A stretch of DNA of 64,000 nucleotides from Stutzerimonas stutzeri (GCA_019056435.1 CP077641.1:4030001-4094000), one strand, 5' to 3'. Positions 1-10,277 are shown, counted from the stretch's first letter. Notes: generated by a model not told the origin, from the sequence alone. Translations and numbers: made by a program.

Positions 1-21
1 GACTTCGATCGGTGTATTCAT
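1..21 (-). CDS. Possible 5' end of a divergent gene running off the left edge
   Basis: On the minus strand an ATG at 19-21 opens MNTPIEV and runs off the edge. A GAGAGGG ribosome-binding site lies 5 nt upstream, which is the main support. Only seven codons are visible, so no function can be given. It would be transcribed away from the TonB receptor gene. Confidence 0.35.
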
Positions 22-114
22 TCGGCCCTCTCTGGTTCTGGAAACGGTGCGCACAATATAGCGATATCCGCCCGGGCCGCCGAGAGGTCAGGGTTATGCG
101 ATACGATCTCAGTT

Positions 115-133
115 GATAATAAATCGCAATAAC
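115..133. promoter_or_regulatory. Possible Fur box upstream of the TonB receptor
   Basis: GATAATAAATCGCAATAAC matches 12 of 19 positions of the classical Fur consensus, including the whole first GATAAT hexamer. It lies 40 bp upstream of a siderophore receptor start, where iron control is expected. The second half-site is poor, so this is a tentative call. Confidence 0.35.
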
Positions 134-172
134 TCTAGGATGCGCGCCCCCACCGTTTCCAAGGATCGTACG

Positions 173-2299
173 ATGCGGCGCCTTCTGTTCCCGATGCTCG
201 CGGTTCCCACCCTGCTCTGCCAAACCACGGCCCTGGCCGACGAAGCGCAACAAAGCCCGCTGGCGCTTGATGAAATGGAAGTGACCGCATCGGCCGAACG
301 CGCCGACGGCCCGGTCGACGGTTATCGTGCAACCCGCTCCGCCAGCGCCACACGTACCGATACCCCCATCCACGAGACGCCTCAATCGATCAGCGTCGTA
401 CCCGCGCAGGTCGTGCAGGACATCGGCGCCACCCGCCTGGAAGATGCGCTGGACTACGCCGGAGGTGTCGAGCGCGGCAACAATTTCGGCGGTCAGGGTC
501 TGACCGAATTCCTGGTACGCGGCTTCAGCACCCAGGAGTTCTACCGCAATGGCTTCGCGGTCAACCGCGGCTACCCAAACATGCCCGACGCCAGCACGCT
601 GGAGCGCATCGAAGTTCTGCGCGGTCCGGCGTCGATGCTCTATGGCCGCGGTGACCCGGGCGGCACCTTCAACATCGTCAGCAAGCAGCCGCAGATGCAG
701 CGACGTACCGTACTGGGCAGCCAGGTCGATACCGAGGGCCTGCGCCGCGGCACGCTCGATACCACTGGGCCCCTGGACGACGAGGCTACCTTCACCTATC
801 GCCTGAACCTCGTGGCCGAGGGTGCCGACAGTTTCCGCGATCACGTCGAAAGCGAGCGCTACAACATCGCGCCGGTACTGCGCTGGCAGCTCAGCGACGA
901 CACCGCCGTGATTCTCGAAGGCGACTATCTGCACAACCGTCACCCCATGGACCGCGGCGTCACCCGCTACGCCACGCAAGCCGGCGAATTGCCGCGCGAC
1001 CGCTTTCTCGGTGAGGAAAGCGCCGGCAAACTGACCAACCAGAACGCCACAACCCAGCTGCGCGTGGAGCACCAGCTCAGCCCAGACTGGGCGCTACGCG
1101 GCGGTGTGCAGTACCTCGACGGCAGCATCGACGGCGGCGCGGTGGAGAGCAACGGCATCGCCGCAGACGGCCGCACCATCGGTCGCAACTACAGCGAGCG
1201 CTGGCTGAACTGGAACGACTTCATGGCTCAGGCCAACCTCGAGGGCCATTTCGACACGGCGGGGCTGGCGCACACCCTGCTGCTCGGTCTGGAGTTCGAC
1301 GATTTCAATTACAACTCGCTGATCCGTCGCTCCAGCGGTGCGCTCGACGCCTTCCCGATCGACCTTTACGCCCCGACCTACGGCCAGGCCCTGCCCGAGC
1401 TGACCCGCACCACCACCCACGACGCGGAAGACCTGAAGACCTACGCCCTCTACCTGCAGGACCAGATCGCCCTGACCGAACGCCTCACCGCGCAGGTCGG
1501 TGCTCGCGTGGAGCGCTTCGAGCAACGCTACGTCAACAAGCTCTCCGCCGCCGGCAGCTGGGAGCACTCGCACAACGCCGTGTCGCCGCGCGTAGGGTTG
1601 ATCTACGACCTGACCGAAGCGCTGGCGGTGTATGCCAACACCTCGCGCTCGTTCAAGCCCAACCGTGGCGCGGACCGTTCCAGCCAGGCGTTCGACCCCG
1701 AACAAGGGATCGCCCATGAACTCGGCATCAAGTACGAGCTGCCGGAGCACGACATGAGCGTCACCGCCGCGCTGTTCCACATCACCAAGGAGAACGTGCT
1801 GACCACCGATCCGCAGGACAGCAACTACCAGGTGGCTGCCGGCGAGGTGCGCAGCCGCGGCTTCGACATCAGCGTGGCCGGCAACATCACCCCGCAGTGG
1901 CGCGTGATCGGCGGCTATGCCTATGTCGATGCGCAAGTCACCGACAGCACGACAGCCAGCATGCCGGTCGGTACTCGCCTGGCCAACGTGCCACGCCACA
2001 GCCTGAACCTGCTCGACACCTATGAGTTCACCGACGGCGCGCTGGCTGGGCTCGGCCTGGGCGTCGGCGTGAAGTACGTCGGTGATCGCCGCGGCAGCAG
2101 CTCGAATTCCGCCTTCGACATGGACGCCTACACCACTGTCGACCTGCTGGCCTACTATCCACTCACCGAACGCGTGCGCCTCAACCTGAACCTCAACAAC
2201 CTGTTCGATGAGCAGTACGACGAACGCGCCTGGGGCAATATCTGGGCCTACCCCGGCGCCCCGCGCACCTTGCAGGCCGGCGTTTCGATAAGCCTCTGA
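173..2299 (+). CDS. TonB-dependent siderophore receptor
   Basis: A 708-residue outer-membrane receptor that would import a ferric siderophore using TonB energy. The ATG at 173 is chosen because AAGGA lies 8 nt upstream and a typical signal peptide follows (MRRLLFPMLAVPTLLC, cleaved after ALA). The mature N-terminus has a TonB-box-like DEMEVTA, then a plug domain (HETPQSISVVP, LVRGF, RIEVLRGPASMLYGRGDPGG) at about residues 80-190. A 22-strand-type barrel with NLFDEQYD near the end finishes in an aromatic-poor ISL. The plug motifs are those of the FhuE/FoxA/FpvA type; the ligand cannot be told. It is convergent with the MFS gene. Confidence 0.93.
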   Translation: MRRLLFPMLAVPTLLCQTTALADEAQQSPLALDEMEVTASAERADGPVDGYRATRSASATRTDTPIHETPQSISVVPAQVVQDIGATRLEDALDYAGGVERGNNFGGQGLTEFLVRGFSTQEFYRNGFAVNRGYPNMPDASTLERIEVLRGPASMLYGRGDPGGTFNIVSKQPQMQRRTVLGSQVDTEGLRRGTLDTTGPLDDEATFTYRLNLVAEGADSFRDHVESERYNIAPVLRWQLSDDTAVILEGDYLHNRHPMDRGVTRYATQAGELPRDRFLGEESAGKLTNQNATTQLRVEHQLSPDWALRGGVQYLDGSIDGGAVESNGIAADGRTIGRNYSERWLNWNDFMAQANLEGHFDTAGLAHTLLLGLEFDDFNYNSLIRRSSGALDAFPIDLYAPTYGQALPELTRTTTHDAEDLKTYALYLQDQIALTERLTAQVGARVERFEQRYVNKLSAAGSWEHSHNAVSPRVGLIYDLTEALAVYANTSRSFKPNRGADRSSQAFDPEQGIAHELGIKYELPEHDMSVTAALFHITKENVLTTDPQDSNYQVAAGEVRSRGFDISVAGNITPQWRVIGGYAYVDAQVTDSTTASMPVGTRLANVPRHSLNLLDTYEFTDGALAGLGLGVGVKYVGDRRGSSSNSAFDMDAYTTVDLLAYYPLTERVRLNLNLNNLFDEQYDERAWGNIWAYPGAPRTLQAGVSISL

Positions 2300-2382
2300 A
2301 TAGCCGTCAGGCAAGCGCCCGGGGCACCGTCTCAGCGCCTCGGGCCGCGGATGGCCAGCACATCGCTGTCCATCCGCATCAG

Positions 2383-3594
2383 TCAGGGCCTGCCGCCGCG
2401 GGCCAGCCGCACACCCAGCGCCGCGGTGGCTGCCAAAGTCGCCAGCCCCACCACTCCCATCCAGCTCCACTGCGCGAAGGCGATGCTGCCGAGTCCGGCG
2501 CCCGCCGCCATGCCAACGAACACGCCGGTGAACAGCACCGCATTCAAACGGCTGCGTGCGGGTGGGTCGATGCCATAGACGATTGTCTGGTGAGCCACCA
2601 GCGTCGCCTGGATACCGAAATCGAACCCGATTGCAGCCACCACGATGAGGCCCAGCTGCCACTGTGGCGGAACAGCGACCGCCAACCCCAGCATGGCAAA
2701 GCAGACAGCAGTCAGCCCGGCACCGAGGCGGGTCACGCGCTCCGGCCCGCTGCGGTCAGCCAACCGTCCCGCCAGAGGCGCCGCCAGCGCACCCGCGGCT
2801 CCGGCCAGGCCGAACGCACCGGCGGCAGCGCTGCCCAGACCGAAGCTTGAATGCAGCATCACCGCCAGGGTGGACCAGAACGCACTGAAACCCACCGATA
2901 ACAGCCCTTGTGAGAGTGCCGCACGACGCAAGGCTGGATAGCGCGCCCAAAGCTTCAGCATCGAGCCAAGCAAGTCGCCGTAGGACAAGGCGGTGGTGGG
3001 AGCGAAGCGCGGCAAGCCGCGCCAGGCGCCAAGCCCGATGAGCGCAATCGAAACGGCCGCCAGCCCGTACACCGCTCGCCAGCCGAACTGGTCCGCAATC
3101 AGCCCACTCATTACGCGGGACAGCAGGATGCCCAGGAGCAGTCCGGTCATGACAGTGCCGACGATCTTCCCACGTTGCGCCTCGGGCGCTACCGTGGCCG
3201 CGGCCGGCACGATGTCCTGCGCCATGGTCGCGGTCAGACCGATCGCCAGGCTCGCCACGAGCAAGGTGGCGATACCCGGGGCGAGACTGCTGACGCACAG
3301 AGCCAGAATGAGCAACAGGGACTTGGTCAGGATGATCCGGCGCCGGTCGTATCGATCGCCCAGCGGCGCCAACAGCAGGATGCCCAGGGCGTAACCCAGC
3401 TGCGTGAGCATGGGCACCATGCCGACGGCGCGCTCACCCGCCTGGATGTCCGCACCAAGCACACCAAGAATGGGCTGGCTGTAGTACAGGGTCGCCACGC
3501 TGAGGCCGGCGCCCGTAGCCAGCAGAAGAATCAACCCACGCGAGGGTGCCGCTGAGCCTTGATCGAGCGAGGGGACAAGCTGAGCTGAAGTCAT
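2383..3594 (-). CDS. MFS transporter, drug/metabolite exporter type
   Basis: About 403 residues with 12 predicted membrane helices and the MFS signature between helices 2 and 3 (APLGDRYDRRR). It resembles inner-membrane proton antiporters of the AraJ/YnfM type; the substrate is unknown. The ATG at 3594 is preferred because it begins just before a short cytoplasmic leader and helix 1; an upstream start at 3645 would add 17 polar residues and reach the divergent promoter. It is transcribed divergently from the LysR gene at 3693, a common arrangement in which the regulator controls the exporter. Confidence 0.88.
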   Translation of the reverse strand: MTSAQLVPSLDQGSAAPSRGLILLLATGAGLSVATLYYSQPILGVLGADIQAGERAVGMVPMLTQLGYALGILLLAPLGDRYDRRRIILTKSLLLILALCVSSLAPGIATLLVASLAIGLTATMAQDIVPAAATVAPEAQRGKIVGTVMTGLLLGILLSRVMSGLIADQFGWRAVYGLAAVSIALIGLGAWRGLPRFAPTTALSYGDLLGSMLKLWARYPALRRAALSQGLLSVGFSAFWSTLAVMLHSSFGLGSAAAGAFGLAGAAGALAAPLAGRLADRSGPERVTRLGAGLTAVCFAMLGLAVAVPPQWQLGLIVVAAIGFDFGIQATLVAHQTIVYGIDPPARSRLNAVLFTGVFVGMAAGAGLGSIAFAQWSWMGVVGLATLAATAALGVRLARGGRP

Positions 3595-3692
3595 GACAGA
3601 GATCCATTGGCGTTGAAACGTGCCGCCATTCTCTTCGCGCATCACCGCTCGCTGTAGTAGCCTCGTTTACAGATCAGTTATGCGTGAAACGT

Positions 3693-4643
3693 ATGAAAGA
3701 CCTCCTGGTAACCGGCTTGGATCGCATCGAGCTGCTTCGGACTTTCGTCCGTATCGTCGATACGGGCAGCCTCTCCGCCGCCGCCTCGCAGATCGGCACC
3801 ACACAGCCAACCATCAGCCGACGACTGCAGGCATTGGAGCGCTCGCTTGGCCTGCAGCTGCTCGCCCGCTCGACACACCGGATGCAACTCACCGGCGATG
3901 GTGAACGCTGCTACGCGTACGCCGTGCAACTGCTCGAACGCTGGGCGGAAATGGAAGCCGAGTTGCTCGGCGCACGCGATGATCCACGCGGCACCCTGCG
4001 GGTCCAGGCCCCACATGCCTTCGGCCAGGACCAGTTGATTGCGCCGTTGAGCGACTATCTGCGCCGCTATCCCAACGTCAATGTCGAATGGGTATTGCAT
4101 GATCGCAGCCCGGATTTCAAAGCCGAAGGCATCGACTGCGCGATTCAGGTCGGTGTCATCGACGACCCGTCGGTGGTCGCCATTCGCCTCGGCGAGGTGC
4201 CGCGAATCGTGGTGGCGGCGCCAGCCGTGCTGGGCGACGCCCCGTTTCCCAGCACCACGGCCGAGCTGCAGCGCTTGCCCTGGCTGGCACTACGCACCTA
4301 CTACACCAATGAGGTCGTGTTGACCTGCCAGGCGGACGGGCGCGAGCACCGCTTCGGTATCCAGCCACGCATGAGCACCGACAGCCTCTACGCGCTGCGC
4401 AGCGCGGCACTGGCGGGGCTCGGCGCGTGCGTCAGTTCCGCCTGGATCGTCGCCCGAGACATCGATGAAGGGCGTCTCGTCCAGTTGATCCCACAGTGGC
4501 AGGCCGCTCCCTTGCCGGTCTACCTGATCCACCCCTACGCACGCAGTTACCCGGCCAAGCTGCGGCTGTTCGCCGAACTCATTCGGCAGCGCATGCCAAA
4601 TCTCGTCGAATTGCGCGCGTCGGGGCGCGCGAAAACCGATTGA
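3693..4643 (+). CDS. LysR-family transcriptional regulator
   Basis: 316 residues. The N-terminal winged helix-turn-helix is clear: LRTFVRIVDTGSLSAAASQ, then TTQPTISRRLQALERSLG. The C-terminal periplasmic-binding-like effector domain follows (LRVQAPHAFGQ, IDCAIQVG, GLGACVSSAWIV). Members bind a small ligand and act on a divergent promoter; here the divergent partner is the MFS exporter, so control of that gene is inferred. An in-frame GTG at 3684 is an alternative start. The family call is firm, the ligand unknown. Confidence 0.93.
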   Translation: MKDLLVTGLDRIELLRTFVRIVDTGSLSAAASQIGTTQPTISRRLQALERSLGLQLLARSTHRMQLTGDGERCYAYAVQLLERWAEMEAELLGARDDPRGTLRVQAPHAFGQDQLIAPLSDYLRRYPNVNVEWVLHDRSPDFKAEGIDCAIQVGVIDDPSVVAIRLGEVPRIVVAAPAVLGDAPFPSTTAELQRLPWLALRTYYTNEVVLTCQADGREHRFGIQPRMSTDSLYALRSAALAGLGACVSSAWIVARDIDEGRLVQLIPQWQAAPLPVYLIHPYARSYPAKLRLFAELIRQRMPNLVELRASGRAKTD

Positions 4644-4863
4644 CGCCACCGAGAGGGCTTCAAGCCGCGGCCAACTCATGCGTGAAGCCTGCTGGTTCCG
4701 AGTTCGCTCGACAACGCGCCCGGCACACGACGCGAGAGAATCGAGCAAGGAGCACGGAGGATCCGGTTACAGCCAAGCCCCACCCAACAGGCAAGCTCGT
4801 CCCCACAGTTTCCGATTTGAAGGCTGTGAGGCAATTTCCGACGACTTCCAAAAGGAGCTCAGC

Positions 4864-5388
4864 ATGTACACCTCAACCTCTACTTACATCCGCTCATCCG
4901 GCCTGGCGACCGTGCTGGCATTCAGCACCGCGCTGCTGTCCATTCCGACGAACGCCGACACCCAGGATGACGTGGAGACGCGCAACAAGCGAATCGTCAC
5001 CGAAGCGTTCGACGCCTGGGCCGCGGGCGGGAACACGTTCTTCCGCGACATGCTCGCGCCGGATATGGTCTGGACAATCAAGGGTTCTGGCCCCAGCGCC
5101 GGTGAATACCGAGGCCTCGACAACTTCGTCGAGCAGGCCATTCGGCCATTCGCCTCGCGCCTGCAGACACCGGTCCGGCCCGTCAGCAAACAGGTCTGGG
5201 CTGATGGCGATCATGTCGTCATTCAGTGGGATGGCGCTGGCGTCGCGAAAGACGGCCAACCCTACTCCAACAGCTACGCCTGGATTTTCCAGATGCGCAA
5301 CGGCAAGGCTACCGAGGTCACGGCGTACCTGGACCTTGGACGTTATGACGATGTGTTGCGGCGCATTCCTGACCCGGACATGCCGTAG
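4864..5388 (+). CDS. Secreted SnoaL/NTF2-like protein
   Basis: 174 residues. AAGGAG 8 nt upstream sets the ATG at 4864. Residues 1-32 form a signal peptide ending near TNADTQ. The rest reads as a SnoaL-like NTF2 fold: RIVTEAFDAWAAGG, a DMVWTIKGSGP strand, and WIFQMRNGKATEVTAYLD. Such domains bind small molecules or act as isomerases or hydrolases; the export signal suggests a periplasmic role. It follows the LysR gene by 220 bp. Function otherwise unknown. Confidence 0.8.
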   Translation: MYTSTSTYIRSSGLATVLAFSTALLSIPTNADTQDDVETRNKRIVTEAFDAWAAGGNTFFRDMLAPDMVWTIKGSGPSAGEYRGLDNFVEQAIRPFASRLQTPVRPVSKQVWADGDHVVIQWDGAGVAKDGQPYSNSYAWIFQMRNGKATEVTAYLDLGRYDDVLRRIPDPDMP

Positions 5389-5395
5389 CCACGCC

Positions 5396-5424
5396 GGCCG
5401 GGTCGGCACGCTGACGACCCGGCC
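5396..5424. terminator. GC-rich hairpin after the SnoaL-like gene
   Basis: GGCCGGGTC and GACCCGGCC form a perfect 9-bp stem with an 11-nt loop just after the stop at 5388. There is no uridine tract, so it may be a weak terminator or an mRNA-protecting structure. Confidence 0.45.
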
Positions 5425-5629
5425 ATACGGCCACCGCTGTCCTCATCTGACCTGACCATCTGGCTGAGCTGCTGATAAACTGCTGCCCTTCTCTGCATAG
5501 CCCTGCGCTTCTGCCGGCGGAAAGATCCAACGCGGCTCCGCCAGCCGTGCTGCCAACGATCGGCAGCCGATCGGATCACCGATCGAACCCTGACAGCAAC
5601 AGGCTTCAGCTAATCAGCCGGAACACCGC

Positions 5630-5740
5630 ATGCTTCTTCGCGACCACACCCAAGTCACCACTCGCCCCTCCCGCCGCTTCTCCGTCGCGCCGATGATGGA
5701 TTGGACGTATCAGATAATAAAGCATCGCAAAATCATATAG
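5630..5740 (+). pseudogene. dusA: Stranded 5' end of dusA
   Basis: The ATG at 5630 opens [20 protein letters not shown] and continues PMMDWT, which is the start of DusA. It then leaves the dusA reading frame at the phage junction near 5707 and stops at 5738. The full-length copy is at 51706-52716. This fragment is the host's native start codon and presumably keeps the native promoter; it can encode only a 36-residue peptide. Confidence 0.92.
5664..5707. repeat. attL core (44-bp dusA repeat)
   Basis: Identical to 51749-51792 except for C at 5685 against T at 51770. It covers the dusA codons for [14 protein letters not shown]. The crossover lies within it, probably in the uninterrupted right part (GCGCCGATGATGGATTGGAC). 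Confidence 0.9.
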
Positions 5741-6133
5741 ATAAGCTAGTTTTATCTTGGTATGTAGCACTTTTGCGGCACCAGCGTACGTCAGAGCAAC
5801 CGCAACATCCCTTTGCCGACAGCGAATGGCCCGGCCGCTACCAACTGGGGAGCGCACGATCGCTCGCTGTTTCGTTCCAGCCTGAGTCAATAAGAATGCG
5901 CTGAGCGAGATGTAATGCAACTGTGCATCTAGGTTGACAAGAAACTGGCTCGTAGCTTTTCTCCGCCTCCTTTGATAAAAAGATTCGGACCGACAGGATC
6001 GTCCGAGATGTTGCCTAAAGCTTTTATGTGGCGAAGCAGTGTTGCGCGCAATAACGAACCACGGCCGCCCATTGACCCACCTAGATGGTGATTTGTCATA
6101 GCTCAAACCATTGTGCAAATAAGGAAAAACCGC
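5741..6133. other. Non-coding left end of the prophage
   Basis: About 390 bp between the dusA remnant and the cargo gene. I see no convincing gene. Base composition changes from GC-rich to AT-rich along it. It should hold integrase arm sites and the promoter of the 6134 gene; a TTGTCA at 6093-6098 is a possible -35 box but the matching -10 is poor. Confidence 0.5.
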
Positions 6134-8569
6134 ATGAGAACAGATGAAGGATTCGAAAACTTCAAAAAGATAATGAGCTACGTAGATCATCATTCTGAAA
6201 AAATCGAGACAGAACAAGATGCCCGCTTTAATCTTATCGATAGAGTTCTAACCGAAGCCTTATTCTGGCCAAGGTCCAGCATCCAAACAGAGGTTATCGA
6301 AGGGGATGGCCGACTAGACTATTTAATGTCGGTAGACGAAATAAATAAGCTAGTAGTTGAAGCAAAAAATTACACCGACACATTGCTAGACACCAAATCT
6401 GGAAAATTCAACTATTACAAGTATGACGGCCCTGTCGCCAAAACCGCGGCCCCTGCACTTCGCCAAGCCGAAAGTTATTGCCTGGATGTCGGCGTCCCAT
6501 TTTGTGTCGTTTCAAATGGGAAAGAGTGGATCGGGCATTGGTGCATACGCGGCGATGGACGAAAAAGAAAGACTATAAAGTCCTAGCATTTCCATCATTA
6601 ACCTCTATAGAAAGTGAGTTTGCACGATTTTATGAAAACTTCTCCTACGAAGGAGTTATGCAAGATCTTTACAAAATTTACTTTAACGATAGCGAAGGAA
6701 TTTCGGTATATCGTTCTGAGACTTTATATTCATTGCGTTCAGCCGCAGCACCTACAATGCTTACTAAGTCCCCACTAGCTAAAGATCTCGAGAGAATCTT
6801 CACCAGCTTCTTTAGCTCAATGTCTGGCGATGATGATCCTGAGCTTCTTATCAATTGCTTCGTCGAAAGCAAAGAGAGCAAAGATACAGACCTCAGCCTG
6901 CAAAAAATTGCCAGAAATATTGTGGAACAAATTGACTACATCGGAGGACAGAACTCTCATAATTTAGCCGAGGATATTCGTGATGCGGTTGCTCGCGAAA
7001 AGGGTGAATTCGCTTTAATCATAGGCAATAAAGGCGCAGGAAAATCTACCTACATTGAGCGCTTTTTCAAAAACACGCTTGATTCAGAAACTAGAGAGCG
7101 ATGCTTGGTTCTACGCATCGACTTACGATCTTCATCTGGACAAATCCAAGATATCGTTGGCTGGCTGGATGACACTCTTTCTGTGCTTGCCGAAGGAGCC
7201 TTATTCCCGAGCGGATCGCTCACTTACGACGATTTGCAAGGGGTTTTTTTCGAGAGTACAAAAGATGGTATCAAGGTGAGCTAAAGCACCTTTACGAAAC
7301 CAACAAAACGCAATTCAAAATCGAGTTTGGTAAATTCATGCAGGATCAGCGCCTGCGTGAACGTAGAAAATATTTGGCAGCATTACTTTGGCATGCCATT
7401 GGGGGTCGTCAAATGATGCCATGCCTGATATTTGATAATGCCGATCATTACCCGAAAGAGTTTCAAGAGGCCGTCTTTCAGTATGCACAGTCTCTTTTTA
7501 GAGAGGTCAAGCATTGTTTTATCATTTGCCCTGTAACTGATAGAACTATTTGGCAACTCTCAAAAAATGGCCCTTTCCAGTCTTACACATACAAAGCCTT
7601 TTACCTTCCGACACCCGCAACAAAAGAAGTTCTTCAAAAGCGTGTTGCCTTCTTAAAAGAGAAAACATCATTAGCCGCAACTAACCCACAAGAACAGTAT
7701 TTTCTCTCCAGAGGCATCCGCATAAGTGTTCAAGATATCAATGCTTTTGCATCCTGCATTGAATCTATATTTATCGAAACCGACTATATATCTCGCCTCA
7801 TCGGCTCACTCTGTAATTTCGACATTCGACGCACCCTTGAACTAACCAGACGGACACTTACCTCACCGCACATTGCCATTGATGACTTAGTAAGAACTTA
7901 CATGTCTCCTAGCGGTAGAGTTAGAATCCACCCAGCAAAAATAAAGAAGGCGGTCTTTTGGGGGACTACAATTATTTCTCACAGAAAGATAATGATTTCA
8001 TTCTGAATGTCTTCTCCATTGATTCCGCCCAAATCAGCACCCCACTTAGTAAGCTCTCAATTCTTCAAGTACTAAAGCAAAAAGCTGGGGACGCTCAAAG
8101 CCCTGAGTCCCAGTACATGGACGCATACTCTATTGCAACTTTTCTTGAGCCATTAGGAATATCTAGAAAAACGGCCATGAATCACATGGAGAGTCTATTT
8201 TCTTACCGGCTCATCGAACCTTATGATCCCACCAGTGAAGAACTCAATGAGACTGTCCCCTTAAGAATCACGAGTTCTGGACTTATACATATTGAGCTAG
8301 CTACGGAAGATCTAACATATTGCGAGCATGTCGGATTGACGTCAGCAATGCGAGCATGTCAAAAATTTGATAAAATGAAAGAGGTTATGAGCAAAAAACT
8401 TACCCACGAAGATTGGGAAAAATTATCTAAAATCTTTCTAGAATACATCATCGAGCAAGACGAAATTTTCTGCCCTTCGGCTGAAAAGCTGCCGGGTCAA
8501 GATTTAATACGAATGCCTTTGCGAAAGCGAATTACAACTGCCGGGGCTCCGGGGGCCGCTTTAAAATGA
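6134..8569 (+). pseudogene. Nuclease / P-loop ATPase / winged-helix cargo protein, split by three frameshifts
   Basis: Read through three single-base deletions this is one ~812-residue protein. Residues 1-150 resemble a restriction (HsdR-N-like PD-(D/E)xK) nuclease: D62 in GRLDYLM and E76-A-K78 in VVEAKN. A P-loop follows (GNKGAGKSTYIERFF), then a Walker B-like strand (CLIFDNADHY) and a C-terminal winged-helix region (YSIATFLEPLGISRKTAMNH). The frame changes fall at an A5 run (~6560), a T7 run (7244-7250) and a T4G5 run (~7956-7964); adding one base at each restores the frame. AAGGAAAA precedes the ATG. It is far more AT-rich than its surroundings and lies at the attL edge, a usual place for defence cargo. 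I cannot assign it to a named defence family. Confidence 0.7.
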
Positions 8570-8573
8570 GCGC

Positions 8574-9830
8574 TCACCGCACCACCATCAACTCATCCCA
8601 CCGCGTCGTATACCGCTGGCTCATCATTTCTCGCTTCATCGACCACTTCGCAGCGGCCGGGACGCGACCGAGGCGAACTGTGCCCCTACCCTCGCGTGCG
8701 TTGATCTGGTCAACCACGGCCATCAGCCTATCGGCACCTGGTCGTGGAGCGGCGGCGAACAGGTCGTCGGTGAACTCGCCACGCTGCCTTAGATCCATCA
8801 GCAGCACTTCCGCTTTGCTGTAGGCGTAGCCAGGCCGATAGATAGCCTCAAGCCCACGCACAGCCGCGGCGGCGAGCACGCGCGTGTCGTCAGTCGGGTA
8901 CGGTAGCGGGCAGCTGATTGCGTTGGCGTAGCGCGGCTGGTTGGGGTTGTGCATGCCGGTGCGGATAGCCACCTGCAGCGCGCCGGCTAAGCTCTGCTGG
9001 GAGCGCAGCTTCTCGGCGGCCTTGGTGACGTATGCCACGACCGCCTCGCGGATCGGCGTGATGTCGCGCAGGCGGCTGCCGAACATCTTCGAGGAGCAGA
9101 TCATCTGCCGGGGCGGTACCGCCTCCTCCAGCTCGAGACAGGAGATCCCGCGCAGCTCGCGGGCAGTTTTCTCCAGCACAACGCTGAACTGCCGGCGCAG
9201 CGATGCCGCGTCGTACTGTGCCAGGTCCCAGGCGGTTAGGATGCCCAGCGGACGCAGGCGAGCTGTCAGCCGCCGGCCGACGCCCCATACCTCGCTGACT
9301 TCTGTCATCTGCAACAGTCTGTCACGACGATCCGGGTCGCCCAGGTCTATCACTCCGCCGGACTTGCGCCACGTCTTGGCTGCCCAATTGGCGAGCTTGG
9401 CCAAGGTCTTCGTCGGCCCGATCCCGACTCCCACCGGTATACCGGTCCAGCGCAGCACCCGTTCGCGTGCCTCATGCCCTAGCGGCACTAGGTCGCCCGT
9501 CATCCCTGTCAGATCCGCGAACGCCTCGTCGATGCTGTATACCTCGATGCGGGGAAACATCCCCTCGAGCGTCGTCATCACCCGGGCGCTCATCTGCCCG
9601 TAAAGTTCGTAGTTGCTGGAGAAGCAGACCACACCCCACTCGCGCATCTGCTCGCGCCATTGAAAATAAGGTGCGCCCATAGGGATGCCCAGGCGCTTGG
9701 CCTCGCGGGTACGGGCGATCACGCACCCGTCGTTGTTGCTCAGCACCACCACCGGCACGCCCTCGAGCCAAGGCCGGTAAACCCTTTCGCACGAGCAATA
9801 GAACGAGTTGCAGTCGATCAGCGCGAACAT
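8574..9830 (-). CDS. umuC: Y-family DNA polymerase V subunit UmuC
   Basis: 418 residues from [17 protein letters not shown], the UmuC opening with the first catalytic Asp. [18 protein letters not shown] and the catalytic YSIDEAF follow, then helix-hairpin-helix ([12 protein letters not shown]) and little-finger regions. It performs error-prone translesion synthesis with UmuD'. It overlaps umuD by 13 bp and shares its SOS promoter. It is intact and convergent with the cargo gene, 4 bp from its stop. Prophage umuDC copies add mutagenic repair capacity to the host. Confidence 0.95.
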   Translation of the reverse strand: MFALIDCNSFYCSCERVYRPWLEGVPVVVLSNNDGCVIARTREAKRLGIPMGAPYFQWREQMREWGVVCFSSNYELYGQMSARVMTTLEGMFPRIEVYSIDEAFADLTGMTGDLVPLGHEARERVLRWTGIPVGVGIGPTKTLAKLANWAAKTWRKSGGVIDLGDPDRRDRLLQMTEVSEVWGVGRRLTARLRPLGILTAWDLAQYDAASLRRQFSVVLEKTARELRGISCLELEEAVPPRQMICSSKMFGSRLRDITPIREAVVAYVTKAAEKLRSQQSLAGALQVAIRTGMHNPNQPRYANAISCPLPYPTDDTRVLAAAAVRGLEAIYRPGYAYSKAEVLLMDLRQRGEFTDDLFAAAPRPGADRLMAVVDQINAREGRGTVRLGRVPAAAKWSMKREMMSQRYTTRWDELMVVR

Positions 9831-10243
9831 AGCTGATGCAGATTGTGCGTAGCCACGCCCCAGACATGCAGGGATTCGGTAACCCGGTACGCGCGATAAT
9901 CCGGGTTTTCGGGCTGCAGCCACACGCCGTCCGGCGTCACCTGCAACCGCTTGACCGTCATGCCGCCGTCCACATATGCAACCACGATCTGGCCAGAGCG
10001 CGCCTCCAGCGCCCGGTTCACCACAAGCACATCGCCGTCGTAAATGCCTGCGCCAATCATGCTGGGGCCCTCCACTCTCACCAGGTACACGTGCGGCGTG
10101 CGCAAATCGACCAGCTCATCGATGGAGAGCGTGACCTCCTCATAGTCCGCCGCAGGTGACGGGAAGCCTGCCGGCACGCGGTTGTCGATGTACTGCAGGA
10201 ATGTTGACGACGGGCCGAGTTGGCCAAGGATAGTGGCGCGCAT
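9818..10243 (-). CDS. umuD: UmuD, self-cleaving polymerase V subunit
   Basis: 141 residues, S24 family. The cleavage pair A25-G26 lies in RVPAGFPSP, the catalytic serine is S61 ([14 protein letters not shown]) and the lysine is K98 (MTVKRL). RecA filaments stimulate cleavage to UmuD', which activates UmuC. The start is 19 bp downstream of a near-perfect LexA box. All key residues are present. Confidence 0.95.
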   Translation of the reverse strand: MRATILGQLGPSSTFLQYIDNRVPAGFPSPAADYEEVTLSIDELVDLRTPHVYLVRVEGPSMIGAGIYDGDVLVVNRALEARSGQIVVAYVDGGMTVKRLQVTPDGVWLQPENPDYRAYRVTESLHVWGVATHNLHQLCSR

Positions 10244-10261
10244 GGTACTGCTCTGCGGTTA

Positions 10262-10277
10262 CTGTATATGCATACAG
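10262..10277. promoter_or_regulatory. LexA (SOS) box for umuDC, possibly also for the SRAP gene
   Basis: CTGTATATGCATACAG has CTG and CAG ends and an AT alternation close to the LexA consensus. It sits 19 bp upstream of umuD and 67 bp upstream of the divergent SRAP gene, so LexA could control both. Confidence 0.88.

Noticed and set aside
1094-2662. 522-codon open frame antisense to the TonB receptor
   Set aside because: High-GC shadow of a strongly supported gene; low-complexity Arg/Ala/Gly text without domain features.
5606-6217. 203-codon minus-strand frame over attL
   Set aside because: It spans the recombination junction and antisense dusA sequence, with no ribosome-binding site or domain; a real gene would not predate integration.
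6478-8006. Treating the cargo region as three or four separate genes
   Set aside because: The frames join without gaps at homopolymer runs and motifs continue in order across the joins, so one gene is the simpler reading.
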